Shown here piece after piece: positions 40,151 to 48,514 of a stretch of 64,000 bases of DNA. Position numbers and translations under genes: made by a program. The stretch comes from Fidelibacterota bacterium (GTDB lineage: Bacteria > Fidelibacterota > Marinisomatia > Marinisomatales > TCS55). The DNA lies in contig JAERSH010000044.1 in assembly GCA_016845785.1 (NCBI GenBank), positions 62,001-126,000 of the forward strand, read 5' to 3'. Position 1 is the stretch's first letter; the number at the start of each line of letters is the position of its first letter. The notes below the pieces were generated by a model. It ran no database searches. It saw only the letters and a list, made by a program, of their open reading frames with translations, and was not told the DNA's origin.

Positions 40151-41443
40151 ATGCGCACGAAAATTAAATCCATTTTTACCCTCATTTCGCTGTGGAGCAT
40201 AATCGCCGCTGCACCGCCAGTATTAAATGTATATGTCATTCCATTTGATAATATTAAAAATGATGTAGCCATTGGATGGCTTTCAGATGCTTTTGCCGAA
40301 ATGGTGAATAAAGAATTGAGCCAGCATGATCGAATCTATTTAAAAGATAAATCAGGCTTAGAAGAAGTCATGACCAATCGTTCACTATTATTAAAACAGC
40401 GCCCGGGCTCTAAAAATTTGCTCATGCTGGGAAAATTTGAACGATCTTTGGCCAAAATTACCATTTCACTTCAGCTGATTGATATTGCATCTTGGGATGA
40501 ATTGGATCGCAGAAAAATGCGTGGCGATTATAATGATGTAACCGGTATGAATCGACTCCTCACTGAATCCGTGAATATGATGCTAACGCCATATTTGCCA
40601 AAGCCCGTGCAAAGTCCCTATCCTACATTAACGGAAGGAAAGCGGATGCGTACGCCGCCCACCTACGCAGAAAAGGCCATCGATGTAAGTTCATCCATTG
40701 ACGAAGCCATTTTAGAACTGGAGAAAAAATTAGACTTAAATATTGGCGCGAGGGGAGAAGAAGATCTCAAAGCTTTACGCGAAGAAGATGGTGAGTGGGT
40801 ATTGGATATTTCTAAAGATAGTTATGAAGATTCTCGTCCGGAAAATCAATTCAATACCACCATGATGGTGGATGTGTTAGGGAATCTTATGTCTAATCCA
40901 TATCAGGTGAAATTGGAGCGGCCTCAGTTTAATTATGATCCGGATAATCGGAAGGAATTCCAAATTAGTTTACCGGTCGAATATAAACTAAAAGGCAGCA
41001 TCATTAAAGATATGCTCAAGTCATTACCCTACTCCGGATTGAAACAGGATGGTAATTTGACCGTGTTTTATTTTAATCGCGACAAATATAATTTTCCGAA
41101 AGATATTGCAGAAAAAATTCAATTGGGTACTTATCGATCAATTCCGGTCATTCAGCTTTTGGATCAATCAGGAAGACCTTTAGTCGTCTTAGTAGATTCT
41201 CCTGATCAAGGCATCCATGGGATGGACAGTGATCGCGTTCTGTTTAAACCATTTCGATTTTTCTCACCTCTCATTGATTTCGCTGTGGGCGGATGGTCCA
41301 TGCAAGTTTCACTTGAAACAGTGGATATTCCTGTAGAGTACACGTTTAATATGGATGTGAATTCAGCGGATGACATTAGCCGGGTGAGCCTCAAGTTTAT
41401 TCCTGAGAATGAACTTCATACATTTTTAAATAAAATTCTCTAA
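40151..41443 (+). CDS. Secreted CsgG/TolB-N-like protein
   Basis: A 430-residue protein with a signal peptide (to about residue 20). Residues 22-160 resemble the alpha/beta domain shared by CsgG, FlgO and TolB N-domains (NVYVIPFDNIKNDVAIGWLSDAFAEMVNKELS, LMLGKFERSLAKITISLQLIDI). The C-terminal 200 residues are beta-rich and unfamiliar. No lipobox is visible. It heads the run CsgG-like / TlpA-like / barrel / UGPC-protein, and so may belong to an envelope assembly or redox unit. Confidence 0.6.
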   Translation: MRTKIKSIFTLISLWSIIAAAPPVLNVYVIPFDNIKNDVAIGWLSDAFAEMVNKELSQHDRIYLKDKSGLEEVMTNRSLLLKQRPGSKNLLMLGKFERSLAKITISLQLIDIASWDELDRRKMRGDYNDVTGMNRLLTESVNMMLTPYLPKPVQSPYPTLTEGKRMRTPPTYAEKAIDVSSSIDEAILELEKKLDLNIGARGEEDLKALREEDGEWVLDISKDSYEDSRPENQFNTTMMVDVLGNLMSNPYQVKLERPQFNYDPDNRKEFQISLPVEYKLKGSIIKDMLKSLPYSGLKQDGNLTVFYFNRDKYNFPKDIAEKIQLGTYRSIPVIQLLDQSGRPLVVLVDSPDQGIHGMDSDRVLFKPFRFFSPLIDFAVGGWSMQVSLETVDIPVEYTFNMDVNSADDISRVSLKFIPENELHTFLNKIL

Positions 41444-41454
41444 AAATTTTCATC

Positions 41455-41943
41455 ATGCTTAAACGATTGTTTATAATCGTCATGTTTTTGATTGGAGTAT
41501 TGGTGGGTCAAAATCAAGTCCCTGATATTCAACTCAAAAAACTGGATGGCAAATCAGCCCAACTCCATTCCTATTTGAAGGACGGGCCTGTATTAATCAA
41601 TTTTTGGGCCACGTGGTGTGCCCCGTGCAAAAAAGAAATGGTCTATCTTGATGAATTTGAAAAGCGGTATAATAAAGATGGGTTTTCTATTTTGGCCATC
41701 AGTATCGATAGCCCCAAAAGTTTGTCAAATGTCCGCAGTTATATCCGCGCCAAAAAGTATTCATTTCGAATTTTTATCGATCCAAATCGGCAAACCTTTA
41801 AAAAACTTAATGGGAACCTAATGCCCACAAATATTTTGATTGGCCAAGACGGGAAAATTCTGTGGCGTCATTATGGCTATTTGCCAGGCAATGAAAAAAC
41901 CATGGAAGCTGAGATTCGCGCTGCTCTAAAATATAATTTTTAG
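41455..41943 (+). CDS. TlpA-like periplasmic thioredoxin
   Basis: A 162-residue thioredoxin-fold protein with a signal peptide (to about LVGQ, residue 20). The redox motif is WCAPC (in FWATWCAPCKKEM), and the TlpA/ResA insertion region (FSILAISIDSPKSLSNVRSYIRAKKYSF) and cis-proline (LMPTNILIG) are present. It should act as a thiol-disulfide reductase in the periplasm. It is separated by 11 bases from the CsgG-like gene and by 8 from the barrel gene. It is a candidate reductant for the UGPC protein encoded two genes downstream. Confidence 0.9.
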   Translation: MLKRLFIIVMFLIGVLVGQNQVPDIQLKKLDGKSAQLHSYLKDGPVLINFWATWCAPCKKEMVYLDEFEKRYNKDGFSILAISIDSPKSLSNVRSYIRAKKYSFRIFIDPNRQTFKKLNGNLMPTNILIGQDGKILWRHYGYLPGNEKTMEAEIRAALKYNF

Positions 41944-41951
41944 TTGATCCA

Positions 41952-43655
41952 ATGAATAAACTTCGTTGCTTTCTCATGCTAGGTGTTTTCTGTCAGATTT
42001 TACTGGCCCAATTCAATTTATCCGGGACTACATCCTTAGGGTATGGGGATAGCGAAAATGATTTCAATTTTTCGGAGCATCGTGTTGACTTGAATGGCAA
42101 TTGGAATCAATGGATAGGGTGGATGCAATTCGAATATGCAAAACCACCTCAGTTGGGTCGTGAAGATGCAGGACTTCGAAAATTTCGTCTTGAATATGTA
42201 AAAGATAATTTTACCATTAAGTTGGGTGATATATATGAATATTGGGGCCGCGGATTAATGCTCAACATGGAGGATGATCAATCCATAGATTTGGATACTG
42301 GGCTTCGAGGCGGACTTCTTCAATGGTCAAGCGATGTAGTTTCCGCTGAAGTGTTAGGGGGTACACAATCCATTTGGCGATTAACCAACCAAGTAACAGG
42401 ATTTAACGATCGTGTTCCCAATTATAAAGTTGAACATGGAATGGTGGGTGGACGAGTTTCTTTTAATGGGGATCGGTGGCAAGGCAGTATTCAATTTTTA
42501 AATAGTAAAGAAGATCATCCAAATCCCATTACAAATGAGAATGATAACATCAACCACAATATGATGGGAGGCACACTTCATTATTTTGCGGACAATATGG
42601 ATGCAACCATTGATTACGTCAAAAAGGACAAAAGCGGTTTTGGCTTTTATTCGAACGCAAATGTATTTCTAGGTTTATGGTCGATTGGATTGTCCTATAA
42701 AAATTATTCCTTCGCCACTTTACCACCATCTGATCGTTGGAATTTTGTAAACAACACCGGCGGCGCACTTACTATGCAGCAAATGCCCACTGGCTTTCGA
42801 ACCCATAATTCCAGTTTATTGGGTAAGATTACCCATTTGATCGATTTTAATGATGAAGTCGGTTACTATTTTACACTGTCTGGTCCTGTATTTAATGATG
42901 CATTATTTACATTGGAGTGGGCCAAATCCAGCCGACACAATGAATGGTATAACGATATCCAATGGAATTGGCAATCTCGGGATGCTGTATCTTTACCATC
43001 GTCAAATCCACTCATGAATCCGTTTCAAGAAATCTATGCTGAACTCAATGGGTATGCCATGGGCCAAAAATTCTACTATGTGATTGGTGTGGTAAAAACA
43101 GAAGATGTGTTAGATATATTTACAAACCAAGAAATCGATCAATATCAATCCTATAGTTACGAAAGTATAGAAGCGGTGACAATACCCACACACTTCACGT
43201 ATCGATTTGATAATCAATATAGTATCGATATTCTTTTCGAGTATCAGGACAAGAAAAAAGGATTTAACACATTTTCAAATTTTCCAAGTTTTGGACATGA
43301 TATATTTGGTTCTCTTTATTTAAAGGAAAAACAAATTAATCGATTTATCAGTGTAGGCATAGCGAAATCGCCACGTTGGTCTGCATCGTTGAGTGTGGAT
43401 TATGCGGATACAGAAGAGCGTGCAGTGGTCGAACAAGAACGAAAGAATAATGCCATCGAAAAAGCATTGGACTCAATTTGGGATACGTCCTTGACATGGG
43501 CCAACCTTGAAGTTGTCATCAATCTAAATCAGAATAATCGATTGGCCATTTCTTATGGATCCCTCCGTGGCGGTGTGTATTGCAGCAATGGTGTCTGTAG
43601 ATATATTCAGCCCTTTGAAAATGGGTTTAAATTTGGGCTGGTTTCTACCTTTTAG
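41952..43655 (+). CDS. Outer-membrane beta-barrel protein (DUF6029-like)
   Basis: A 567-residue protein with a signal peptide (to LLAQ) and many amphipathic strands (FKLGDIYEYWGRGLMLNMEDD, MVGGRVSFNGDRWQGSIQFL, GFKFGLVSTF at the C-terminus), consistent with a barrel. The segment around LGDIYEYWGRGL resembles DUF6029-type barrels of Bacteroidota. I recall such genes next to TlpA and Omp28-like genes in that phylum, but I cannot verify this here. It ends 32 bases before the UGPC protein gene. Confidence 0.6.
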   Translation: MNKLRCFLMLGVFCQILLAQFNLSGTTSLGYGDSENDFNFSEHRVDLNGNWNQWIGWMQFEYAKPPQLGREDAGLRKFRLEYVKDNFTIKLGDIYEYWGRGLMLNMEDDQSIDLDTGLRGGLLQWSSDVVSAEVLGGTQSIWRLTNQVTGFNDRVPNYKVEHGMVGGRVSFNGDRWQGSIQFLNSKEDHPNPITNENDNINHNMMGGTLHYFADNMDATIDYVKKDKSGFGFYSNANVFLGLWSIGLSYKNYSFATLPPSDRWNFVNNTGGALTMQQMPTGFRTHNSSLLGKITHLIDFNDEVGYYFTLSGPVFNDALFTLEWAKSSRHNEWYNDIQWNWQSRDAVSLPSSNPLMNPFQEIYAELNGYAMGQKFYYVIGVVKTEDVLDIFTNQEIDQYQSYSYESIEAVTIPTHFTYRFDNQYSIDILFEYQDKKKGFNTFSNFPSFGHDIFGSLYLKEKQINRFISVGIAKSPRWSASLSVDYADTEERAVVEQERKNNAIEKALDSIWDTSLTWANLEVVINLNQNNRLAISYGSLRGGVYCSNGVCRYIQPFENGFKFGLVSTF

Positions 43656-43687
43656 GTAAATTTAAACCTTAATATTTGAGAATAAAT

Positions 43688-44746
43688 TTGAAAAAACTAA
43701 TCACACTCCTTACTGCATTTGCATTTTTGACTTATGCTTGCGATGATAAGTCCGGAGAGGACGCACAAGTGCCCGAAACCATAGACATATCGCCGGGGAG
43801 CGGTCGTCTCATGCTGCAGCCTGGGCAAACCATTCAACTCAAATCACGGGTGATTGATCAAAAAAATCAAGAAATCTTAGATGCGAAAGTAGTCTGGTCT
43901 TCGGAAAATAATGCCGTAGCTACCGTCAGTGAAAATGGTGTGGTCACTGCAAAGGGAGTTGGTGTCACGACCATTATAGCAACCTTTGAAACATTGCAAG
44001 GGATGAGAGGGGTGACGGTCAGTACCATAAAAAGACGCGTACTGAGTGAAATGTTCACCTCTAGTACATGAGGACCATGTGCATCCGCGGAGCGGATATT
44101 CAATGGCACAAAAAAACCAGGCACTGCGAATTATGTCGGTGCAGATTTGGATACAATCTGGACAACCATTGCCTACCATGTGTGGTGGCCGGGGCAAGGC
44201 AACGATCCAATGTATCTCGCCAATCCAAATATGAATAGATCACGAAGTGGGTTTTATGGAAATAGCTTTACGCCCCAAATGTTTACCAATGGCAAGGACT
44301 CAGAACATATTGTAAACAATTGGATTAGCCACCCTAAACAGTATATTGGAGAAATTTCCCTATACGATATTTCGATCTCGGGGACACAAAGTGGAAATGA
44401 TATCAGTTTTACGGTAAGATCAACATCCTTGCAAAGTGTGGATTCCGGTGATGATATTCGATTGTTTATTGCCACAGTCATGGGGCAAGTCATGTATGAT
44501 GCATCACCCAATGGATTAAGAGACCATCATGATGCGGTGATTGAATTGGTCCCGGGAAACACAGGTAAAAAAATCGATTATATTGCTGGTGTGGAATATG
44601 AGGAAACGATTGAATGGTCCATGCCCGACAATTGGATCAATCATGCGGATATCACTTGGAAAAGTGAAGACTTAAAAGTGGTGGTTTGGATTCAAGACTA
44701 CAGTTCAAAAAAAGTCCTTCAAGTGATGGATTTTGATTTTGAATAA
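43688..44746 (+). CDS. Omp28-like thioredoxin-fold lipoprotein, predicted selenoprotein (UGPC motif; in-frame TGA at 44069-44071)
   Basis: Read through the in-frame TGA, this is one 352-residue protein. It has a signal peptide with lipobox LTYAC (Cys18), a Big2-type Ig-like domain (about 30-115, with WSSENNAVATVSENGVVTAKG), and a thioredoxin-like domain. The last starts EMFTSST-U128-GPC131, has AYHVWWPGQGNDPMY in the middle and a cis-Pro196 in SFTPQMFTNG. A C-terminal beta-domain closes it. Family relatives have CxxC where UGPC stands. The frame is open for 224 codons after the TGA and ends at TAA. A SECIS-like hairpin follows the TGA. The likely start is TTG at 43688 (or 43676). A nonsense mutation or sequencing error turning TGC/TGT into TGA is the alternative. 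No sel genes lie in the window. Confidence 0.8.
44072..44110 (+). other. Candidate bacterial SECIS element
   Basis: Directly after the TGA, ATCCGC (44083-44088) and GCGGAT (44092-44097) form a perfect 6-bp stem with the apical loop GGA (44089-44091). The stem can extend downward through G79-C101 and CCAT (44075-44078) with ATGG (44103-44106). The loop begins 17 bases after the TGA and starts with GG. Known bacterial SECIS elements have a short apical loop with an early G at about this distance. Confidence 0.65.
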
Positions 44747-44817
44747 ATTAATACTTTAATCCATTTGGTGAGATGAGTGAACTGATTAAATTCTCGACCC
44801 TTTTTAGGGATATTTAT

Positions 44818-44888
44818 TGGGGTGTCGTCTAACGGTAGGACATCAGGTTCTGGTTCTGAGGGTTGGGGTTCGATTCCCTGCACCCCAG
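44818..44888 (+). tRNA. tRNA-Gln (CTG anticodon)
   Basis: The acceptor stem TGGGGTG (44818-44824) pairs with CACCCCA (44881-44887), discriminator G at 44888. The D-arm is GTCTAACGGTAGGAC, the anticodon loop TTCTGGT carries CTG, and the T-loop contains TTCGATT. CCA is not encoded. The 44747-44817 spacer holds no other recognised element. It reads CAG codons. Confidence 0.93.
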
Positions 44889-44910
44889 CGACCCAATAAA
44901 AATATCTTAT

Positions 44911-44984
44911 GCGCCCGTAGCTCAATTGGATAGAGTGTCTGGCTACGGACCAGAAGGTTGGGGGTTCGAATCCTCCCGGGCGTA
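44911..44984 (+). tRNA. tRNA-Arg (ACG anticodon)
   Basis: A 74-base tRNA. GCGCCCG (44911-44917) pairs with CGGGCGT (44977-44983), with a G-T closing pair, and the discriminator is A. The anticodon ACG (44945-44947) lies in the loop CTACGGA. ACG is normally edited to ICG by TadA, whose gene lies at 58321. CCA is not encoded. It lies 22 bases after tRNA-Gln, so the two are co-transcribed. Confidence 0.95.
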
Positions 44985-44988
44985 CTTG

Positions 44989-45018
44989 AAGCCATCTTAG
45001 GAATAAGGTGGCTTTTTT
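44989..45018 (+). terminator. Rho-independent terminator after tRNA-Arg
   Basis: AAGCCATCTT (44989-44998) pairs with AAGGTGGCTT (45005-45014, one T-G pair) around AGGAAT, followed by TTTT. It ends the tRNA-Gln/tRNA-Arg transcript 57 bases before the next gene. Confidence 0.85.
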
Positions 45019-45075
45019 ATTTATTTCAGTTGGTCCGATATTTATATTCTGCCCTTAATAATGAAGGAGGATCGA

Positions 45076-48000
45076 ATGCGTTATTCACATCGCGTCGTAA
45101 TTTTTGTTTCTACATGCATGGCTGCACTTGCCCTAGCCCAGAAACCTAACACTAATATTTGGGCTGACCAAAATTTTGACGGATTAGAATTCAGAAGTAT
45201 TGGCCCGGCGCTCATGTCCGGTCGAATTGCAGATATTGCTATCCATCCGGAGGATGAGTCCATTTGGTATATTGCCGTCGGCTCAGGCGGTGTATGGAAG
45301 ACCGAAAATGCGGGTGTTACATGGACACCCATTTTTGATGATGAAGGTTCCTATTCCATTGGATGTGTTACGATTGATCCCTCGAATCCACATATCGTTT
45401 GGGTCGGGACTGGCGAAGATCAAGGCGGACGTCACTTTGGTTACGGTGATGGTGTGTATCGATCCGAAGATGGAGGTAACACCTGGAAAAACATGGGATT
45501 GAAAAATTCCGAACATGTTTCCAAAATTGTTATTAATCCAAACGATTCCAATACCATTTGGGTTGCTTCTCAAGGTCCACTCTGGAGTAAAGGCGGCGAC
45601 CGTGGTGTATATAAATCCACTGATGGTGGAACCAACTGGCAATTAATTCTCAGCGATAATGAATGGACAGGCGCCACAGAACTGGCATTAGATCCAAGAA
45701 ACCCGGATCGTGTATATGCTGTGTTGTGGCAACGCCATCGGACCATTGCCGCTTATATGGGTGGCGGTCCCGGTTCGGCCATTTACCGCAGTGAAGATGG
45801 AGGTGACAATTGGAAAAAATTAACCAACGGATTGCCAACATCAAATATGGGGAAAATTGGATTTGATTACTCAAAACAAAATCCCGATATACTTTATGCA
45901 GCCATTGAACTGGATCGCCGAACCGGTGGTGTTTATAAATCATTAGATCGAGGTGAAACATGGACGAAACAATCCAATGCTGTCTCCGGTGGAACGGGTC
46001 CCCATTATTATCAGGAACTCTACGCTTCGCCCCATCATTTTGATCGCCTCTATTTGACCGATGCCAATATGCAGATTTCCAATGATGGTGGTAAAACATT
46101 TTATCGCATGAATGAACGGAATAAACATGGTGACAATCATGCTATGGCTTTTAAAAAAAGTGATCCGGATTATTTATTGTTAGGCACGGATGGCGGTGTC
46201 TATGAAACATTTGACCATACAAAATCTTGGCGGTTTATGGCGAATCTTCCATTAACTCAATTCTATGATGTTGCCGTGGATGACGCTGAACCCTTTTACA
46301 ATATCTATGGCGGTACACAAGACAATAGCACAGAAGGTGGCCCGTCTCGCACCGACACCCACCAAGGCATCGAAAATGCCGATTGGAGGGTCGTGCTCAA
46401 TTGGGATGGCCATCAGCCCGCCACAGAGCCGGGGAATCCCGATATTATTTACGGGCAGCGTCAACAAGGTACACTGGCTCGAATTGATATGACAACAGGT
46501 GAAGTAACCGACGTTCAGCCTCAGGCAAAAGATGGAGAACCCATCGAACGATTTAATTGGGATGCGCCCATTTTGGTGAGTCCTCATAAACCAACGCGAC
46601 TTTATTTTGCCTCTCAACGGGTATGGAAGTCCGAAAATCGCGGCGATAGCTGGGAGCCTATTTCTGGTGATCTAACTCGAGACGAAAATCGATTTGAATT
46701 GCCCATCATGGGAGCCACTCAAAGTTGGGATAATGCTTGGGATGTGGGTGCCATGTCAAATTATAATACAGTTTCTGCATTGTCAGAATCCCCCGTTAAG
46801 GCAGGGCTTATTTACGCTGGTACGGATGATGGTTCCATAAACATCAGCGAAAATAATGGTAAATCATGGCGGAAAATTGCGGTTAAAAAATTACCGGGCG
46901 CACCGGCCATGGCCTATGTGAATGACCTCAAGGCAGATAACTTTGATGTGAATACAGTTTATGCCGTTTTAGACAATCACAAATATGGCGATTATCAACC
47001 ATATATTTACAAAAGTACGGATAAGGGAAAGTCGTGGAAATCCATCACATCCAACTTGCCAGATCGTACGCTCACTTGGCGTATTGTCCAAGATCACGTG
47101 GAAGAGGGATTGTTATTTGCCGCAACAGAATATGGCATTCATTTTACGGTGAATGGTGGCGAAACTTGGTCAAAATTAAATGGGGGAGTCCCAACAATAT
47201 CATTTAGAGATTTGGCCATTCAGAAGCGTGAAAATGATTTGGTGGGTGCTTCCTTCGGACGAGGGTTTTACGTCTTTGATGATATATCCGTATTTCGCGG
47301 TATTTCGAATAAACAGATGAAGTCTGCAGGTGCATTGTTTCCTGTTCGAAAAGCATGGTGGTATGTGAAACGGGCACGATTGAGTTTTAATGATCCATGG
47401 AATGGTCCGAAAGGGAGTCAAGGCGATGGGTATTTTATTGCACCTAATCCACCTTTTGGTGCTGTGTTTACTTATCATTTGGGCAAAGGATTTAAAACCA
47501 AGAAGGCCAAACGGCAGGCGACTGAAAAAGTGGCATTGGATAAAAAGAAGTCCGTTGGTTTTCCTGGATGGGGTACGGTAGAAGCAGAACGACGGGAAAA
47601 ATCACCTCAAATTATTTTCGAAGTGAAAAATGTTGCTGGTGATGTAGTTCGACGAATTAATGGCCCCACATCAAAAGGATTTCATCGGGTGGCTTGGGAT
47701 TTACGTTATCCTTCACCCAATGCGGTTTCCGAGAATAATCCTTCAAGCAACAATTCCGGATTTTTGGCACCACCGGGTTCATATACAGTCACCATGTATG
47801 TACAGCAAGATGGACAATTAAAACGGCTATCCACGTCTCAACAATTTGATGTAGTACCTTTGAGACAGGGTGCATTACCAACCAAATCCCACGGTGAAAT
47901 CGCAGATTTTTGGCGGGACTATGAAGATGCAGTCCGTCGTGGATCTCAATTGCAAATTTCTGTGTCCAATGCACTAAAGCGGATAAAGAATATGCAAATA

Positions 48001-48354
48001 GCATTAAATCGCTCCAATGCGGAAGTGGGTGATTTGGACAATCGTTTACATGAAATTCGTGCATCCATATTAGACATGAATACATCTTTAAACGGGAATC
48101 AATCCCGATCTGGACCGGGCGAAAAAACAATTCCAACCATTGGTAGCCGATTATTTGTGATTCAGCGGATTATTGAACATTCAACCTATGGTCCGACGGA
48201 AACGGGATTGGAAACACTTCATTTAATTAAACAAGACACGAACGCTATTCAAAGTCAGTTGATTACCAATCAGAAGGAATTAGATCAGCTGAGCCGGCGA
48301 TTAGCGAAGTCTGGTGCCCCATGGGTTGAGGGAGACCCAATCCTGAAAAAATAG
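45076..48354 (+). CDS. Secreted sortilin/VPS10-like BNR-propeller protein
   Basis: A 1092-residue protein with a signal peptide (to LALAQ). It contains many Asp-box repeats: YRSEDGGNTWKN, YKSTDGGTNWQL, YRSEDGGDNWKK, YKSLDRGETWTK, QISNDGGKTF, WKSENRGDSWEP, NISENNGKSWRK, YKSTDKGKSWKS, VNGGETWSK. This gives two seven-bladed-type propellers over residues 30-740. The C-terminal part includes a FN3/FlgD-like segment (GFHRVAWDLRYPSPNAVSEN). The family is annotated as glycosyl hydrolase or VPS10 domain, with no proven activity. Start at 45076 is set by the strong AAGGAGG (45064-45070); the ATG at 45061 lies before it. Confidence 0.85.
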   Translation: MRYSHRVVIFVSTCMAALALAQKPNTNIWADQNFDGLEFRSIGPALMSGRIADIAIHPEDESIWYIAVGSGGVWKTENAGVTWTPIFDDEGSYSIGCVTIDPSNPHIVWVGTGEDQGGRHFGYGDGVYRSEDGGNTWKNMGLKNSEHVSKIVINPNDSNTIWVASQGPLWSKGGDRGVYKSTDGGTNWQLILSDNEWTGATELALDPRNPDRVYAVLWQRHRTIAAYMGGGPGSAIYRSEDGGDNWKKLTNGLPTSNMGKIGFDYSKQNPDILYAAIELDRRTGGVYKSLDRGETWTKQSNAVSGGTGPHYYQELYASPHHFDRLYLTDANMQISNDGGKTFYRMNERNKHGDNHAMAFKKSDPDYLLLGTDGGVYETFDHTKSWRFMANLPLTQFYDVAVDDAEPFYNIYGGTQDNSTEGGPSRTDTHQGIENADWRVVLNWDGHQPATEPGNPDIIYGQRQQGTLARIDMTTGEVTDVQPQAKDGEPIERFNWDAPILVSPHKPTRLYFASQRVWKSENRGDSWEPISGDLTRDENRFELPIMGATQSWDNAWDVGAMSNYNTVSALSESPVKAGLIYAGTDDGSINISENNGKSWRKIAVKKLPGAPAMAYVNDLKADNFDVNTVYAVLDNHKYGDYQPYIYKSTDKGKSWKSITSNLPDRTLTWRIVQDHVEEGLLFAATEYGIHFTVNGGETWSKLNGGVPTISFRDLAIQKRENDLVGASFGRGFYVFDDISVFRGISNKQMKSAGALFPVRKAWWYVKRARLSFNDPWNGPKGSQGDGYFIAPNPPFGAVFTYHLGKGFKTKKAKRQATEKVALDKKKSVGFPGWGTVEAERREKSPQIIFEVKNVAGDVVRRINGPTSKGFHRVAWDLRYPSPNAVSENNPSSNNSGFLAPPGSYTVTMYVQQDGQLKRLSTSQQFDVVPLRQGALPTKSHGEIADFWRDYEDAVRRGSQLQISVSNALKRIKNMQIALNRSNAEVGDLDNRLHEIRASILDMNTSLNGNQSRSGPGEKTIPTIGSRLFVIQRIIEHSTYGPTETGLETLHLIKQDTNAIQSQLITNQKELDQLSRRLAKSGAPWVEGDPILKK

Positions 48355-48400
48355 GCAATTTGCATCCAAATTTGGGGTCAGAATAAAATAGACCTAATGA

Positions 48401-48436
48401 TTGCCTCGTTTATGACGAGAAAGTTAAATTTGAGGC
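48401..48436 (+). promoter_or_regulatory. Leader element similar to that before the porV-like gene
   Basis: TTGCCTCGTTT (48401-48411) repeats 14392-14402 exactly. GCCTC (48403-48407) can pair with GAGGC (48432-48436), or CTCGT (48405-48409) with ACGAG (48415-48419), giving two mutually exclusive structures. It lies 78 bases before the acidic-protein start. Confidence 0.4.
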
Positions 48437-48514
48437 GGACAACGTATTCATTCGAGGTAAGTATCTTGCCTAAAAGTGCGCCCCTCGGAGAAAACCATTA
48501 ATTTGGAACAGCTT

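Noticed and set aside
41455-41943. Second selenoprotein candidate in the TlpA-like gene
   Set aside because: Its motif WCAPC has both cysteines and no in-frame TGA.
44069-44071. Genome-wide reassignment of TGA
   Set aside because: TGA ends several normal genes here (obg, ftsE, bamD, dnaJ, rsmD) at the expected lengths, so only a local recoding or mutation can explain this one.
44147-44746. Separate 199-residue gene after the TGA at 44071
   Set aside because: It continues the frame and the thioredoxin domain of the upstream part; starting at 44147 would cut off the GPC motif, and no ribosome-binding site is apparent.
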